From NCBI RefSeq assembly GCF_900167535.1, contig NZ_FUYE01000009.1, positions 124,001 to 188,000 of the forward strand: 64,000 bases of DNA, written 5' to 3'. A program made the position numbers and the translations under genes. This stretch comes from Prosthecobacter debontii. Its GTDB lineage: Bacteria > Verrucomicrobiota > Verrucomicrobiia > Verrucomicrobiales > Verrucomicrobiaceae. Position 1 is the first letter of the stretch; each line of letters starts with the position of its first letter. Under the pieces are notes generated by a model. The model worked only from the letters and a program-made list of their open reading frames with translations, was not told the DNA's origin and searched no databases. Below, one piece after another: positions 49,174 through 60,595 of the stretch.

Positions 49174-49854
49174 ATGCCTTACGTCGAAGCTGATCCCTAT
49201 CCCTGGCCTTACAACGGTGACCTCCGGCCTGAGAACACCACGTTTCTGGTCATCGACATGCAGACTGATTTTTGTGGCCCAGGGGGCTACGTGGACAAGA
49301 TGGGTTATGACTTGAGTTTGACTCGGGCACCGATCGAACCCATCAAAAAAGTTTTCGAGGCTGTGCGGGCCAAAGGTTACCACGTGATGCACACGCGTGA
49401 AGGTCATCGGCCTGATCTGGCGGACCTTCCGGCGAACAAGAAGTGGCGCAGCCAACGCATCGGTGCCGGTATCGGTGACGTAGGACCTTGTGGGCGTATC
49501 TTGACCCGGGGTGAACCTGGATGGGACATCATTCCGGAGCTTTATCCAGAGCCAGGTGAAGCCATCATTGATAAACCTGGCAAAGGCTCCTTTTACGGAA
49601 CCGATTTGGACATGCTCTTACGGCAGAAGGGGATTCAAAACATTGTCCTCGCGGGGATCACGACGGATGTGTGTGTGCATACGACGATGCGTGAAGCCAA
49701 TGACCGAGGCTTTGAATGCTTGCTCTTATCCGATTGCACAGGTGCGACGGATTACGGCAACTACTTGGCAGCCTTGAAGATGATCAAGATGCAGGGAGGG
49801 GTGTTTGGAGCGGTCAGTGACTCGACTGCGTTCATTCAGGCGGTCATGGCCTAA
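49174..49854 (+). CDS. biuret hydrolase-like cysteine hydrolase
   Basis: The start at [20 protein letters not shown] gives 226 residues. From memory, it closely follows the characterised rhizobial biuret hydrolase Biu[49 protein letters not shown] and [10 protein letters not shown]. The triad is Asp28, Lys134 and Cys167 (TTDVCVHTT). BiuH turns biuret into allophanate and ammonia. An allophanate hydrolase is needed next and is not in the window. The first catalytic paralog and the permease lie upstream on the same strand, 123 bases separating it from the permease. Confidence 0.88.
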   Translation: MPYVEADPYPWPYNGDLRPENTTFLVIDMQTDFCGPGGYVDKMGYDLSLTRAPIEPIKKVFEAVRAKGYHVMHTREGHRPDLADLPANKKWRSQRIGAGIGDVGPCGRILTRGEPGWDIIPELYPEPGEAIIDKPGKGSFYGTDLDMLLRQKGIQNIVLAGITTDVCVHTTMREANDRGFECLLLSDCTGATDYGNYLAALKMIKMQGGVFGAVSDSTAFIQAVMA

Positions 49855-49875
49855 CCGCTTGATAGGCGCTCCTGG

Positions 49876-50145
49876 GGTGTGTTTTAAAATTCGGGAGAGG
49901 CTCGCCTGTGAGAAGGTGTTGAAGAGCAAGGCGAACGCCGATGGGGCTATGGGAACATAGCTCCGAGGCGTTCAACGCAGATCTTCGGCACCTCACTCAC
50001 AGGCCCTTCGGGTTGAGTCAGAACGAAGGCCATGGCGGCGTTACTTCGCTGGGCCTGTATCACAGAGGATACAGGCACGGCGCTCGCGCCTTGCCCTGAC
50101 CTCCGTTCTGACTCAACGAGCTCTTCCCCAATTTAAAAACACACC
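49876..50145. repeat. 270-base element with two nested inverted-repeat pairs
   Basis: The outer arms 49876-49904 and 50117-50145 match at 24 of 29 bases. Inner arms 50012-50029 (GTTGAGTCAGAACGAAGG) and 50100-50117 match at 17 of 18. A further hairpin CCTGTATCACAGAGGATACAGG lies at the centre. No gene is contained. It fills the gap between the biuret hydrolase gene and the cupin operon and looks like a MITE-like or structured RNA element. Confidence 0.65.
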
Positions 50146-50194
50146 CTTAATTTAGCTTCTTCATCCTCAGACCCGTGCCAAGGTCCTCCTCATT

Positions 50195-50613
50195 GTGAAA
50201 CCTGACGAATCCTCCTCCAAACCGAGTTTCAATTTCCCGCACTTCGAGCTGCGAGACATCTTCAACATTTTACAGAAGGAGGACGAAATCCCCTGGAGCT
50301 ATTTCCGGGATGGCGTGGACATCTACCGTTTTTATGGGGATGGCATCACGGGTCCTACCGCCGCCTTGATCCGCTTCCGCAAAGAAGCGCGCGTGCCGAT
50401 GCATCTGCATGAAGGCTGGGAGCATATCCTGGTCTTGGCAGGGAGTCAGCGGGATCAAAACGGCACCATCCATGCGGGGACCCTCCGCATTCATCCTCCC
50501 GGCACCTATCACAGTGTCGTGAGTGAGGCGGGCTGCATCGTGCTGGCGATTTATGAGAAACCTGTCCGATTTATGGAAAAGCCTCACGCTCCAGCGGAGT
50601 TGCCTGATGCCGA

Positions 50614-50617
<4 letters not shown>
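50195..50617 (+). CDS. ChrR-like cupin domain protein
   Basis: The 140-residue protein starts with GTG at 50195. It is a single cupin: motif 1 in PMHLHEGWEHILVLAG supplies His-His-Glu/His metal ligands, motif 2 is in IHPPGTYHSVVS. It resembles the cupin part of ChrR-type anti-sigma factors, without a sigma-binding domain. The gene overlaps the histidine kinase gene by ATGA, so it is translationally coupled to the signalling pair and may bind the signal or modulate the kinase. Confidence 0.8.
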
Positions 50618-53114
<2,497 letters not shown>

Positions 53115-53118
<4 letters not shown>

Positions 53119-54584
53119 ATCGCGCCCGCATTCTCATCGCCGATGATACCTCGGCCAGCCTCTCCCTGCTGAGTCATGTGCTGGAGCCCCAGGGATACGA
53201 GATCCTCGCGGTTTCCAGCGGTAAAGACGCCCTCAAGCTGGCCGAACGTGCGAAGCCGGATCTCATCCTCCTGGACGTGATGATGCCGGGTCATGATGGC
53301 TATCACGTGTGTCGGACTCTGAAAGCCGAGGACGCCACCCGCGACATCCCCGTGATCTTCATCACCAGCCGCAATGACACGGCGAGCATTCTGAACGGTT
53401 TCCGCGTCGGAGCGGTGGATTACATCGTCAAACCCTTCCAGCCAGAGGAGGTGGTCACACGCGTGGCCACGCATTTGAAGATCAGCGGTCTCACTCGTGA
53501 GCTTCAGCAGCGCAATGCCGAGCTGGAAGCCGAAGTGGCGCGACGGGTGGAGGCGGAGCATTCACGGGACAAGGCCAAGCAACGTCTATCCACCCTGGTA
53601 TCTCGGGAGGCTCAGCGTTGGAGCTTGGACGGTTTTGTAGGGGAAAGCCCGCATACCAAACGATTGCTGGCCGATCTGGAACGGCTGCGCCAATTTCCGA
53701 AAACCAGCGTGTTGATCATGGGGGAAAGCGGCACCGGTAAGGAATTGATTGCCCGTGCCATTCACCACCACAGCTCCAGAGCCGAAGCGGCCTTTGTTCC
53801 TGTGAATTGTGTGGCAGTGCCTGGAGAGCTGTTGGAGTCGTTGTTTTTTGGTCATGTGAAGGGGGCTTTCACCGGGGCGACGGCAGACCGGAAAGGATAC
53901 TTTGAACTCGCTGATGGCGGCACCTTGTTTCTGGATGAAATCGGCGACATGCCCGCAGCGCTTCAGGCTAAACTTCTACGCGTGTTGGAGGACGGGGAGG
54001 TCACGCCGGTCGGCTCGACGAAATCACATCACGTGGATGTGCGGGTGCTCAGTGCCACCAATGCCGACCTCTCAGCCAAGATCATGACGGGAGACTTTCG
54101 ACAGGATCTTTACTACCGCTTGGCACGCTACACCGTGACCACGGCTCCTCTGCGGGATCGGCAGGAGGACATGCCTTTGCTGGCCGAGCATTTCCTGCGT
54201 ATTTTTTCCACCGAGATGGGCATGTCACCTCCCTCTCTGGATGCTTCTGCTCTCAGCTTGCTGCAGAGCCACAGCTTCCCCGGAAATGTGCGGGAACTGA
54301 AAAACGCGATGGAGCGGGCCCTCATCCTGAGTGGAGGCAAGACCATCAAGCGGGAGCATTTGCAGCTCTTTGACATGGCAGTTCCGGCTTCCTCGCCTAC
54401 CCAGGCTCCAACCTCGGCTTCCAATCGTGTGACGGCGGACAGCGTGCCGATGGATCTGGAAGAGGCCGAACATGTCTTGATCCAGCGCGCCCTTGAGCAA
54501 ACGGGCGGCAACGTGACCGAAGCCGCCCGTCTGTTGAATGTGAATCGCAGCCGGATTTACCGACGCATGCCAGCGACGAAGTGA
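53115..54584 (+). CDS. sigma-54-dependent NtrC-family response regulator
   Basis: The 489-residue protein has a receiver domain (Asp54 in ILLDVMMPGHDG), a coiled-coil linker, an AAA+ domain (Walker A GESGTGKE, GAFTGA at 250-255, Walker B LFLDEIGDM, and an arginine-finger region), and a C-terminal Fis-type HTH (ALEQTGGNVTEAARLLNVNRSRIYRRM). The GAFTGA loop contacts sigma-54, so it should activate RpoN promoters. The residue two before GAFTGA is Val248 where Glu is usual (GHVKG instead of GHEKG). It is the last gene of the cupin-kinase-regulator operon, and its stop lies 7 bases from the convergent gene. Confidence 0.93.
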
Positions 54585-54591
54585 GTCGAGA

Positions 54592-55512
54592 TCAGCGCAT
54601 CGTCTCCAACCGCTTTTTCAAAATGTCTTTCTGACTGAGCCCTCCGAGCTTCGACTGGGTGGCATCGATCCACTTTTGCTCCAACTCGTTTTTCGTCGGG
54701 CGTTGGACTTGATAGAAAACGCCGAACTTCCCAGGGGTGGGCAGGTCTGCCAGTTTGAAGGCGGCGACGTCATCGGTCACATCATGCTGGGTTTCATCGA
54801 TGAGGTCGTAAACACCCCCTTTGCGCGGGGTGCTGTCATCGAAGGAGCCGGAGTAAAACATCACGCACTCACTGAGGCATTCCACCACGCTGAAACCATC
54901 ATGCTTGATGGCACGTTCAAAGGTGTCCGTCATGTGCTTCACCTGCGCAGCGTGGGTGCGGGCGATGAAGGTCGCGCCGCTGGCCAGGAGTTGCTTCATG
55001 GGATTGATCGGGCGGTCAATGCTACCCGTCGGGTCCGTTTTGGATTTGAAACCCTGGGGGCTGGTCGGGCTGGTTTGTTTTTTGGTTAGACCATAGACGA
55101 AGTTGTCCATGATCACATAGGTCAGCCGGATGTTTTTACGTGCTGCATGGTTGAGGTGATTTCCCCCGATGGAGAAGCCGTCTCCATCTCCACCGAAGAC
55201 AAAGACGTGCACGTCTGGGCGGCTGAGAGCAATGCCCGTGGCCAGTGGTAGCGCACGGCCATGGATGAAGTGGATGCCGTGGCTGTTGACGAAGTAGGGG
55301 AAGCGCGAGGAGCAGCCGATCCCTGCCACGCAGACGATCTTTTCATGAGGATACTGGAGCTTTTCCAGCACCTTGTAAAAAGCGGCCAGGACAGCGAAAT
55401 CTCCGCAGCCAGGGCACCACGTGGGGTGATCGGCTGTCAGGATCTTTTTCGTGAGCTTATTTTCAGCGACAGGGGCGGCGGAAGCCGGAGCCTCCAGGGT
55501 GGCAGAGGACAT
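54592..55512 (-). CDS. korB: 2-oxoacid:ferredoxin oxidoreductase beta subunit
   Basis: The 306-residue protein has the TPP-binding beta subunit pattern: WCPGCGDFAVLAAFYKVLEKL (Cys33, Cys36), VAGIGCSSRFPYFV (Cys67), TPP/Mg motif GGDGDGFSIGGNHLNHAARKN and VVECLSEC for the 4Fe-4S ligands. It would work with an alpha (KorA-type) subunit to oxidise 2-oxoglutarate, pyruvate or a similar acid with ferredoxin. Usually korA sits directly upstream; here the upstream neighbour is a dGTPase, 95 bases away, and no alpha subunit is in the window. Confidence 0.88.
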   Translation of the reverse strand: MSSATLEAPASAAPVAENKLTKKILTADHPTWCPGCGDFAVLAAFYKVLEKLQYPHEKIVCVAGIGCSSRFPYFVNSHGIHFIHGRALPLATGIALSRPDVHVFVFGGDGDGFSIGGNHLNHAARKNIRLTYVIMDNFVYGLTKKQTSPTSPQGFKSKTDPTGSIDRPINPMKQLLASGATFIARTHAAQVKHMTDTFERAIKHDGFSVVECLSECVMFYSGSFDDSTPRKGGVYDLIDETQHDVTDDVAAFKLADLPTPGKFGVFYQVQRPTKNELEQKWIDATQSKLGGLSQKDILKKRLETMR

Positions 55513-55607
55513 GGTTGTTTTGGGTTGGAATACCCAGGCTAAACGAATTCAGGATTGAGGGTCAATCAAGAAGCCGCTGCTTTTGTAGAAATCCTCTATT
55601 TCTCCAA

Positions 55608-56876
55608 TCAGACAAAATCGGTAATCGAGCCGAAATCTGCATCGAAAAGGCGACGGTAGGTGCGGAAAGCAAAGCTATCGGTCATGCTGGCCACCCAGTC
55701 GCACACGAGCCGCGCGCGTGTCGCCTTATCCGGTGCGTTTTCGATCTCCGCCTCTTGAGCTGCAGGCATGAGGTGCAGACTGTCGCTGGTGTGATCGACA
55801 TAACGTCTTTGCAGCACTTCAAACAAGCGGGTGAGGATGAAGTCGGCTTTATAATCGAGCTGCTGCAGTTGAGGGCTTTTAAAGACCAGATCGAGAGCGA
55901 TGCGTTTGTTCAGCTTCGACTCAGCCTGAACGGTGGGATCGATCTGCAGGCGGAATTGATGCCGCTTGGTCATGGGGCTGAGGAAGGTGGTGTCCATGAC
56001 CAGCGAGGCCGCTTTGATGTAGTGGCCGATGGCGCTGTTCATCTTTCTCTCCACCCGTCCTTCGCGGATGGCAGCGCAGAGTTTGGTCAGATGGGTTTGG
56101 CTCGCATCATCGAGCGACTGCCTTTCCGCCCATTTCTCCAGCTTGGTCACAGTGATGAAGCCTGCATGGATGCCATCGGCAATGTCGTTGAGGGAGTAGG
56201 CGGTGTCGTCCGCCCAATCCATGATTTGGCACTCGATGCTGCGGAAGCCGTTGCGGACGTTCCCAGGCGTCAGTTCAGCGGGGAAGGCTTGTTGCCCAAG
56301 GGTGAAATCCAGCCAGCCTTCTTGATCGTTGTAGAGGTAGTGATTTTTGGCGTCCGGGGTTTCCACCTGGAGCGTCTTGTATTTCAGCACGCCATCCAGC
56401 AGGGCACGGGAGGGGTTCATGCCTTCCCGGCCTTCATTGAACAAGGTCTGAGTGAGGATGCGTAGCGTCTGCGCATTCCCTTCGAAGCCTCCATAAGGCA
56501 GCATCAGCCGGTGCAGTGTGCGCTCACCGGTGTGGCCAAACGGGGGATGGCCAAGGTCATGAGACAGGCATGCACATTCGACCAAATCCGGGTCGATGAA
56601 ACTCTCCTCATCCAGATGCTCGCTCTCGCGCATCAGGTAAGCGCAGATGGACCGCCCAATCTGAGCGACCTCGATGCTGTGAGTCAGGCGAGTGCGGTAA
56701 AAGTCATATTCGCCGGAGAGGAAGACCTGGGTCTTATTCTGGAGTCGGCGGAAGGCGCTGCTGTGAATGATGCGGTCCCGGTCAATCTGAAAGGCATTTC
56801 GATACTCGCTCGGATGCAGGACTCGCGGCTTGCGAGTTTCGATATCGAAGTCGTTGTAAAAGCGATTGGCGGGCAT
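55608..56876 (-). CDS. deoxyguanosinetriphosphate triphosphohydrolase-like HD protein
   Basis: The 422-residue protein belongs to the dGTPase/HD superfamily. It has RIIHSSAFRRLQNKTQVF, the first metal His in TRLTHSIEVAQIGRSI (His66), the HD pair in CLSHDLGHPPFGHTGE (His106, Asp107) and the last Asp in MDWADDTAYSLNDI. Such enzymes split dNTPs into nucleosides and triphosphate and help control dNTP pools. It follows the lipoprotein gene by 42 bases and precedes korB on the same strand. Confidence 0.92.
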   Translation of the reverse strand: MPANRFYNDFDIETRKPRVLHPSEYRNAFQIDRDRIIHSSAFRRLQNKTQVFLSGEYDFYRTRLTHSIEVAQIGRSICAYLMRESEHLDEESFIDPDLVECACLSHDLGHPPFGHTGERTLHRLMLPYGGFEGNAQTLRILTQTLFNEGREGMNPSRALLDGVLKYKTLQVETPDAKNHYLYNDQEGWLDFTLGQQAFPAELTPGNVRNGFRSIECQIMDWADDTAYSLNDIADGIHAGFITVTKLEKWAERQSLDDASQTHLTKLCAAIREGRVERKMNSAIGHYIKAASLVMDTTFLSPMTKRHQFRLQIDPTVQAESKLNKRIALDLVFKSPQLQQLDYKADFILTRLFEVLQRRYVDHTSDSLHLMPAAQEAEIENAPDKATRARLVCDWVASMTDSFAFRTYRRLFDADFGSITDFV

Positions 56877-56918
56877 GAAAGGCTCGTTCTACGGAGGCAA
56901 CGGACGACGTCGGCAAGA

Positions 56919-57539
56919 TCAGATGGTGATGGTCGGACGCGTTGGCTCCAGGCTCATGCCATCGTTCAAACGGCCGCGCATTTCCGAATCATCCAGGGCA
57001 CGGTCCACGGCATCCTGGAGCGCTCCGGAGACCAGATCCCGTAGCAAGGGGACGGGGGAACCACTGCCGGGCACATACATGCCACTGCTGCGTTCTCCCG
57101 TATAGACTTTGCTATGAATGATCTGGCCACTGGCCGACTCCAGAACGGTCACCCGGACTCGAGCATAACCATAAGGGCGCACGAGCATCTGACAGTAGAG
57201 GTCCAGCACCTCACCGGTGACGATGTAACGGGAACTGCGCGGAGCCGTCAGCATGCCACGGGCCTGGAGGCCGTAGCCGAAGGCATTCGTGACCACTTGG
57301 CTCACCGGCACGCGGGTCTGCACATTTTCCAGGGGGGTGCCGATCTGGGTGCGCACCGTGCCGAGATCGGTCGGCTCCATGTCGCGCCGATCACGGAACT
57401 CGCGAGTGGCGAATTCAGGTTGTCCAGGACGCACACGCCCAGGATCGGGGGAATAATCCAGGCTGACTTGGGAAGTGCTGCTGCAGGAGACCAGTGCTGT
57501 GGCAGCCAGGAGAGTGACGAAGGTGAACAGGCGCTTCAT
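56919..57539 (-). CDS. YajG-like lipoprotein
   Basis: The 206-residue protein starts with a lipoprotein signal (LAATALVSC, lipobox Cys19). The mature part resembles the YajG-like family: VSLDYSPDPG, LGTVRTQIGTPLENVQT, VVTNAFGYGLQARGM, YIVTGEVLDLYCQM, and a C-terminal helix ALQDAVDRALDDSEM. Function is unknown; it probably lies in the envelope. It heads a minus-strand group with the dGTPase and korB. Confidence 0.7.
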   Translation of the reverse strand: MKRLFTFVTLLAATALVSCSSTSQVSLDYSPDPGRVRPGQPEFATREFRDRRDMEPTDLGTVRTQIGTPLENVQTRVPVSQVVTNAFGYGLQARGMLTAPRSSRYIVTGEVLDLYCQMLVRPYGYARVRVTVLESASGQIIHSKVYTGERSSGMYVPGSGSPVPLLRDLVSGALQDAVDRALDDSEMRGRLNDGMSLEPTRPTITI

Positions 57540-57622
57540 GATTCAGACCATGATTAAGCGTGGATGCGGCACTTTCAATCAGTCATGCATTTCACCTTGA
57601 TGCGGCTCTCTAAAAACGAACA

Positions 57623-57691
57623 GCCCTGCCGGACTTGGCGCACAGGAAAAAAACCCCCAAAACCTGGTGCCAATAATTTATCCGGCAGGGC
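57623..57691. other. long imperfect hairpin, possible structured RNA element
   Basis: GCCCTGCCGGA (57623-57633) pairs perfectly with TCCGGCAGGGC (57681-57691). Inside, TTGGC (57635-57639) pairs with GCCAA (57669-57673) and CAGG (57643-57646) with CCTG (57663-57666), leaving an A/C-rich apical loop. No T-run follows on either strand within a few bases. It lies in the shared 5' region of two divergent genes, about 50 bases upstream of the YkuD-like gene. Confidence 0.5.
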
Positions 57692-57740
57692 CGATTTATG
57701 AGTTATATTCGTTCTTAACTTCTTGAGGCAATCCCAAAAA

Positions 57741-58565
57741 ATGATCTCCTTGGCAAAAAGACTTCTCCCGTGGATACAATGTCATGACAATACCCAGGTA
57801 GGGGAAACAGCGAGTCATCCACTTTATTTTTCGACGGGTTGGCTGACGGCATTGTTTTTGATTTTTACGCCCTGGTTCGCCACGGCTCAGATTGGCAGCA
57901 GTGTGCGGCAGGTGATTGTGGCCCAGGCGTCAGATTGGAACTCGAACACGGCCACTCTTCAGGCCTATCAACGTGAGTCGGCACGCGCTTCCTGGCAGCC
58001 TGTCTTTGCACAGCCTGTTCCAGTTTTACTTGGGCGTGCGGGGTTGGCTTGGGGCAGGGGTGTTTTCAATCCTCCGCGCAACGGTGTCTCCATGAAGGTG
58101 GAGAAGGACTGGCGAGCCCCGGCCGGGGTGTTTCAGCTGGGTTCACTTTTTGGTTATGCCTCGCGGCCGCCATCTGGCACCCGTTGGCCTTACATTCAAG
58201 TGGGTCCGTGGGATGCTTATGTGGATGACTCCAAGAGCCCGTATTACAATCAGCATGTGCGTATCGATCCTCGGAAAGGGGTGCCGCCTTGGTTTGAAAA
58301 ACAGAGGATGCGCTTGGGGGATGCGGCTTATAAATGGATGCTGGAGATCCGCCACAATCAGGGTCCCGCAGCTCCTGGCTACGGCAGTGCCATCTTCTTC
58401 CATGTGCGCCGAGGCCCTACAAAACCGAGTGCAGGTTGCACCACGATGGCCGTGGAAAACCTGGAGAAACTGATCCGCTGGCTGGACCCGCAAGCTTCTC
58501 CTCATTACGTGTTGCTGCCCAAGGCGGATTACCAAGCCCTGCGGGGTCCCTGGCGCTTGCCGTGA
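57741..58565 (+). CDS. L,D-transpeptidase-like (YkuD) secreted protein
   Basis: The ATG at 57741 gives 274 residues, with GAGG 12 bases upstream; a TTG start at 57723 is possible. An N-terminal hydrophobic segment (LTALFLIFTPWFATAQ) is a signal or anchor. The C-terminal half has the YkuD-like catalytic pattern: APAGVFQLG, IFFHVRRGPTKPSAGCTTMAVENL, where the His and Cys would be catalytic. It is less typical than the transpeptidase at 26539 and resembles stand-alone members described as L,D-transpeptidase catalytic domain proteins. It faces the isomerase-like gene. Confidence 0.75.
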   Translation: MISLAKRLLPWIQCHDNTQVGETASHPLYFSTGWLTALFLIFTPWFATAQIGSSVRQVIVAQASDWNSNTATLQAYQRESARASWQPVFAQPVPVLLGRAGLAWGRGVFNPPRNGVSMKVEKDWRAPAGVFQLGSLFGYASRPPSGTRWPYIQVGPWDAYVDDSKSPYYNQHVRIDPRKGVPPWFEKQRMRLGDAAYKWMLEIRHNQGPAAPGYGSAIFFHVRRGPTKPSAGCTTMAVENLEKLIRWLDPQASPHYVLLPKADYQALRGPWRLP

Positions 58566-58582
58566 GCGGACAGAGCTTCCCC

Positions 58583-58628
58583 AAAAGAAAAGAAAAGCGG
58601 AGAGTGAGGGGGCTCCTCAACTCTCCGC
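58583..58628 (-). terminator. intrinsic terminator of the isomerase-like gene
   Basis: On the minus strand GCGGAGAGT pairs with ACTCTCCGC, with an inner GAGG/CCTC pair, and is followed by TTTTCTTTTCTTTT. It lies 30 bases beyond the stop of the gene at 58659. Confidence 0.85.
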
Positions 58629-58658
58629 AGCAAGATTGGATCTGGAAAAGGGGCAGTC

Positions 58659-59516
58659 TTACTTCGCCTCTGGCTTCCAATTCTTCACGAACTCCAGGCA
58701 CTGCTTGATCTCGGGCAGGCTGGTTTCCCAGTTGTATTCATACTCCACATGGAGAGGGCCGGGGTAACCCTGAGTGTGATACTCAGCCAAGATGGCGGAA
58801 ATGTTGGAGACACCGGTGCCGAAAGGCAGGTCGTGCGCCTTGACGTTGCCAAATTCATTCAGGTCCTTCATGTGGCTGTCAAAGATGCGGCCTTTGAGCA
58901 GGCGGATACATTCGACCGGGTTCAAGCCGCTGCGCACCCAGTGGCCCACGTCTGCGCAGGAGCCCATGCGGGGGTCACGATCTTTGACGAGGTCCAGCAC
59001 ATACTGAGGATCCCAGAACAGGTAGGAGCGATCCAGTGGGCGCTTCGGATGGTTGTGGATGGCCATCTTGATGTCGAACTCTTTCACGAGGGCTTCGATA
59101 CCATCGAGACCGTTCACATCCGGTTCGGTGATGACGATGCCGATGCCCATGGTTTTGCAGAACTCGAACACCTTACGATCAGCGGCTGGGTCGCTACCGA
59201 GCTTGATGACACCGTAACCGACGGGCGTGATGCCTTGCTCAGCGAGCTTGGCTTTCACAGCAGCGATGATTTCAGGAGAGGACTCGTGGTTGAAGACCTC
59301 ATCCTTTTTCTCGGGGGAGAGCTTTTGCTTGGGATAGAACTCAATGGTCTTACCTCCGGCAGCGGCGGTTTTCTCAATGGCTTCCATCACCGTAAACATG
59401 CGGAAGCTGTAGGCCTGACAACCAGCGAAAAACTCGCCAACCTTGGCGGATTCGGGGATTGGGGCTGCAAAGGCACTGGCGGCCAGTAGGAGGAGAGGGA
59501 GAAGGAGTTTCTTCAT
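58659..59516 (-). CDS. secreted sugar phosphate isomerase/epimerase-like TIM-barrel protein
   Basis: The start at MKKLLLPLLLLAASAFA gives 285 residues with a signal peptide; the longer frame crosses the divergent promoter. The fold is xylose-isomerase-like: GCQAYSFRMFTVMEAIEKTAAAGGKTIEFYPKQKLS, VITEPDVNGLDGIEAL, MAIHNHPKRP, GSCADVGHWVRSG and FDSHMKDLNEFG carry the Glu/His/Asp metal ligands. Secreted members are common in PVC carbohydrate loci; the substrate is unknown. It is divergent from the PmoA-like gene with 98 bases between. Confidence 0.85.
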   Translation of the reverse strand: MKKLLLPLLLLAASAFAAPIPESAKVGEFFAGCQAYSFRMFTVMEAIEKTAAAGGKTIEFYPKQKLSPEKKDEVFNHESSPEIIAAVKAKLAEQGITPVGYGVIKLGSDPAADRKVFEFCKTMGIGIVITEPDVNGLDGIEALVKEFDIKMAIHNHPKRPLDRSYLFWDPQYVLDLVKDRDPRMGSCADVGHWVRSGLNPVECIRLLKGRIFDSHMKDLNEFGNVKAHDLPFGTGVSNISAILAEYHTQGYPGPLHVEYEYNWETSLPEIKQCLEFVKNWKPEAK

Positions 59517-59614
59517 GGGCGGAAAAGAACGCGGTTTGTCGTGGCTTCTTGCTTGGGTTGGTGGGGGGGACATCCTGAGCAGAAGATCGTGGATGGCGAA
59601 TACGTTTTTCTCCA

Positions 59615-60595
59615 ATGCGTCTTTTCTCTGTCGGTTGCCTATTCGTCATTGTTCATGCGGCTTCGGCCCAGCTCCCTACCGCCAAGCCCGTTCCTCGGGT
59701 GCAGGTGCTGCCTTTGCCACACCACATCACCTCCTTCCAGTTGGAGGGGCGGGAGCTGACTGCGTGTCATTATGAACCGCAGGACATGCGGCCTTTTTGG
59801 TATCCGATTCGGGCTTCCAAAGAGATCAGTCTGACACGCATGGGGCATCCGCATGATCCCTGGGGGCACAGCCATCACAACAGTGTGTGGATCTCTCATA
59901 ACAGTGTGAATGGGCTCGACTTCTGGGGCGACCACGCCAAACAACAGGGCCGGATCGTGACGGTGCAGGTGCCACGCGATGCCTATGAAGATGGAGATGA
60001 ATTTGCCTCCATGCGCATGATCAACCACTGGATCAAGGTGGAGGATCAATCGGCGCAACTGATCGAAACACGGCGAGCTGAGGTGCGGCCTCTGGATGGA
60101 GCGAAGAGCTGGATGATGATCTTGGATCTCGAGTTCACCACCCCCAAGGGACAGAAAGCCGAGTTCGGGGCGACTGGGTTTGGTCTTGTGGCTGTGCGAG
60201 TGGCCAAGAACATCGGCGTGCATGACGGCGGTGGTCGATTGCTCAACTCCGAGGGTCAGATCAATGAGAAGGCCATGTTTCGCCTGCCCGCCCGCTGGGT
60301 GGACTACAGCGGGCGCATCACCCCGGAGGACGATGGTTTCGCCGGCATCACGCTGATGAATCACCCGATGAATCCAGAGAATCCCACCGCTTTCCATGTG
60401 CGCGATGATGGCTGGATGGGTGCGTGTCTCAGTCTGGAGAAACCCATCGAGATCACCGAGGCCAAGAAGCTGCGGGTCCGCTATGCGCTCTGGGTGCATG
60501 ATGGCGTGCCGACTCAGAAGCAGAGCGAGGTGCAGTGGAAGGCCTTCGTCGACTTACCCGTGGTGGATCTCAATGCACAAGCTTCAGGGAAGTGA
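59615..60595 (+). CDS. PmoA family (DUF6807) secreted protein
   Basis: The 326-residue protein has a short signal peptide (FVIVHAASAQ). The DUF6807 pattern follows: RPFWYPIRASKEISLTRMGHPHDPWGHSHHNSVWISHNSVNGLDFWGDH, with many His residues, and later HPMNPENPTAFHVRDDGWMGA. The family name comes from annotation and does not mean methane oxidation; members occur beside Gfo/Idh/MocA and isomerase genes in PVC sugar catabolism, as here. The 3' end overlaps the convergent DUF2490 gene by 12 bases. Confidence 0.85.
   Translation: MRLFSVGCLFVIVHAASAQLPTAKPVPRVQVLPLPHHITSFQLEGRELTACHYEPQDMRPFWYPIRASKEISLTRMGHPHDPWGHSHHNSVWISHNSVNGLDFWGDHAKQQGRIVTVQVPRDAYEDGDEFASMRMINHWIKVEDQSAQLIETRRAEVRPLDGAKSWMMILDLEFTTPKGQKAEFGATGFGLVAVRVAKNIGVHDGGGRLLNSEGQINEKAMFRLPARWVDYSGRITPEDDGFAGITLMNHPMNPENPTAFHVRDDGWMGACLSLEKPIEITEAKKLRVRYALWVHDGVPTQKQSEVQWKAFVDLPVVDLNAQASGK

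Noticed and set aside
59615..60595. Methane monooxygenase subunit PmoA
   Set aside because: The DUF6807 family carries the PmoA label by annotation history; this is an exported soluble protein with no other pmo gene.
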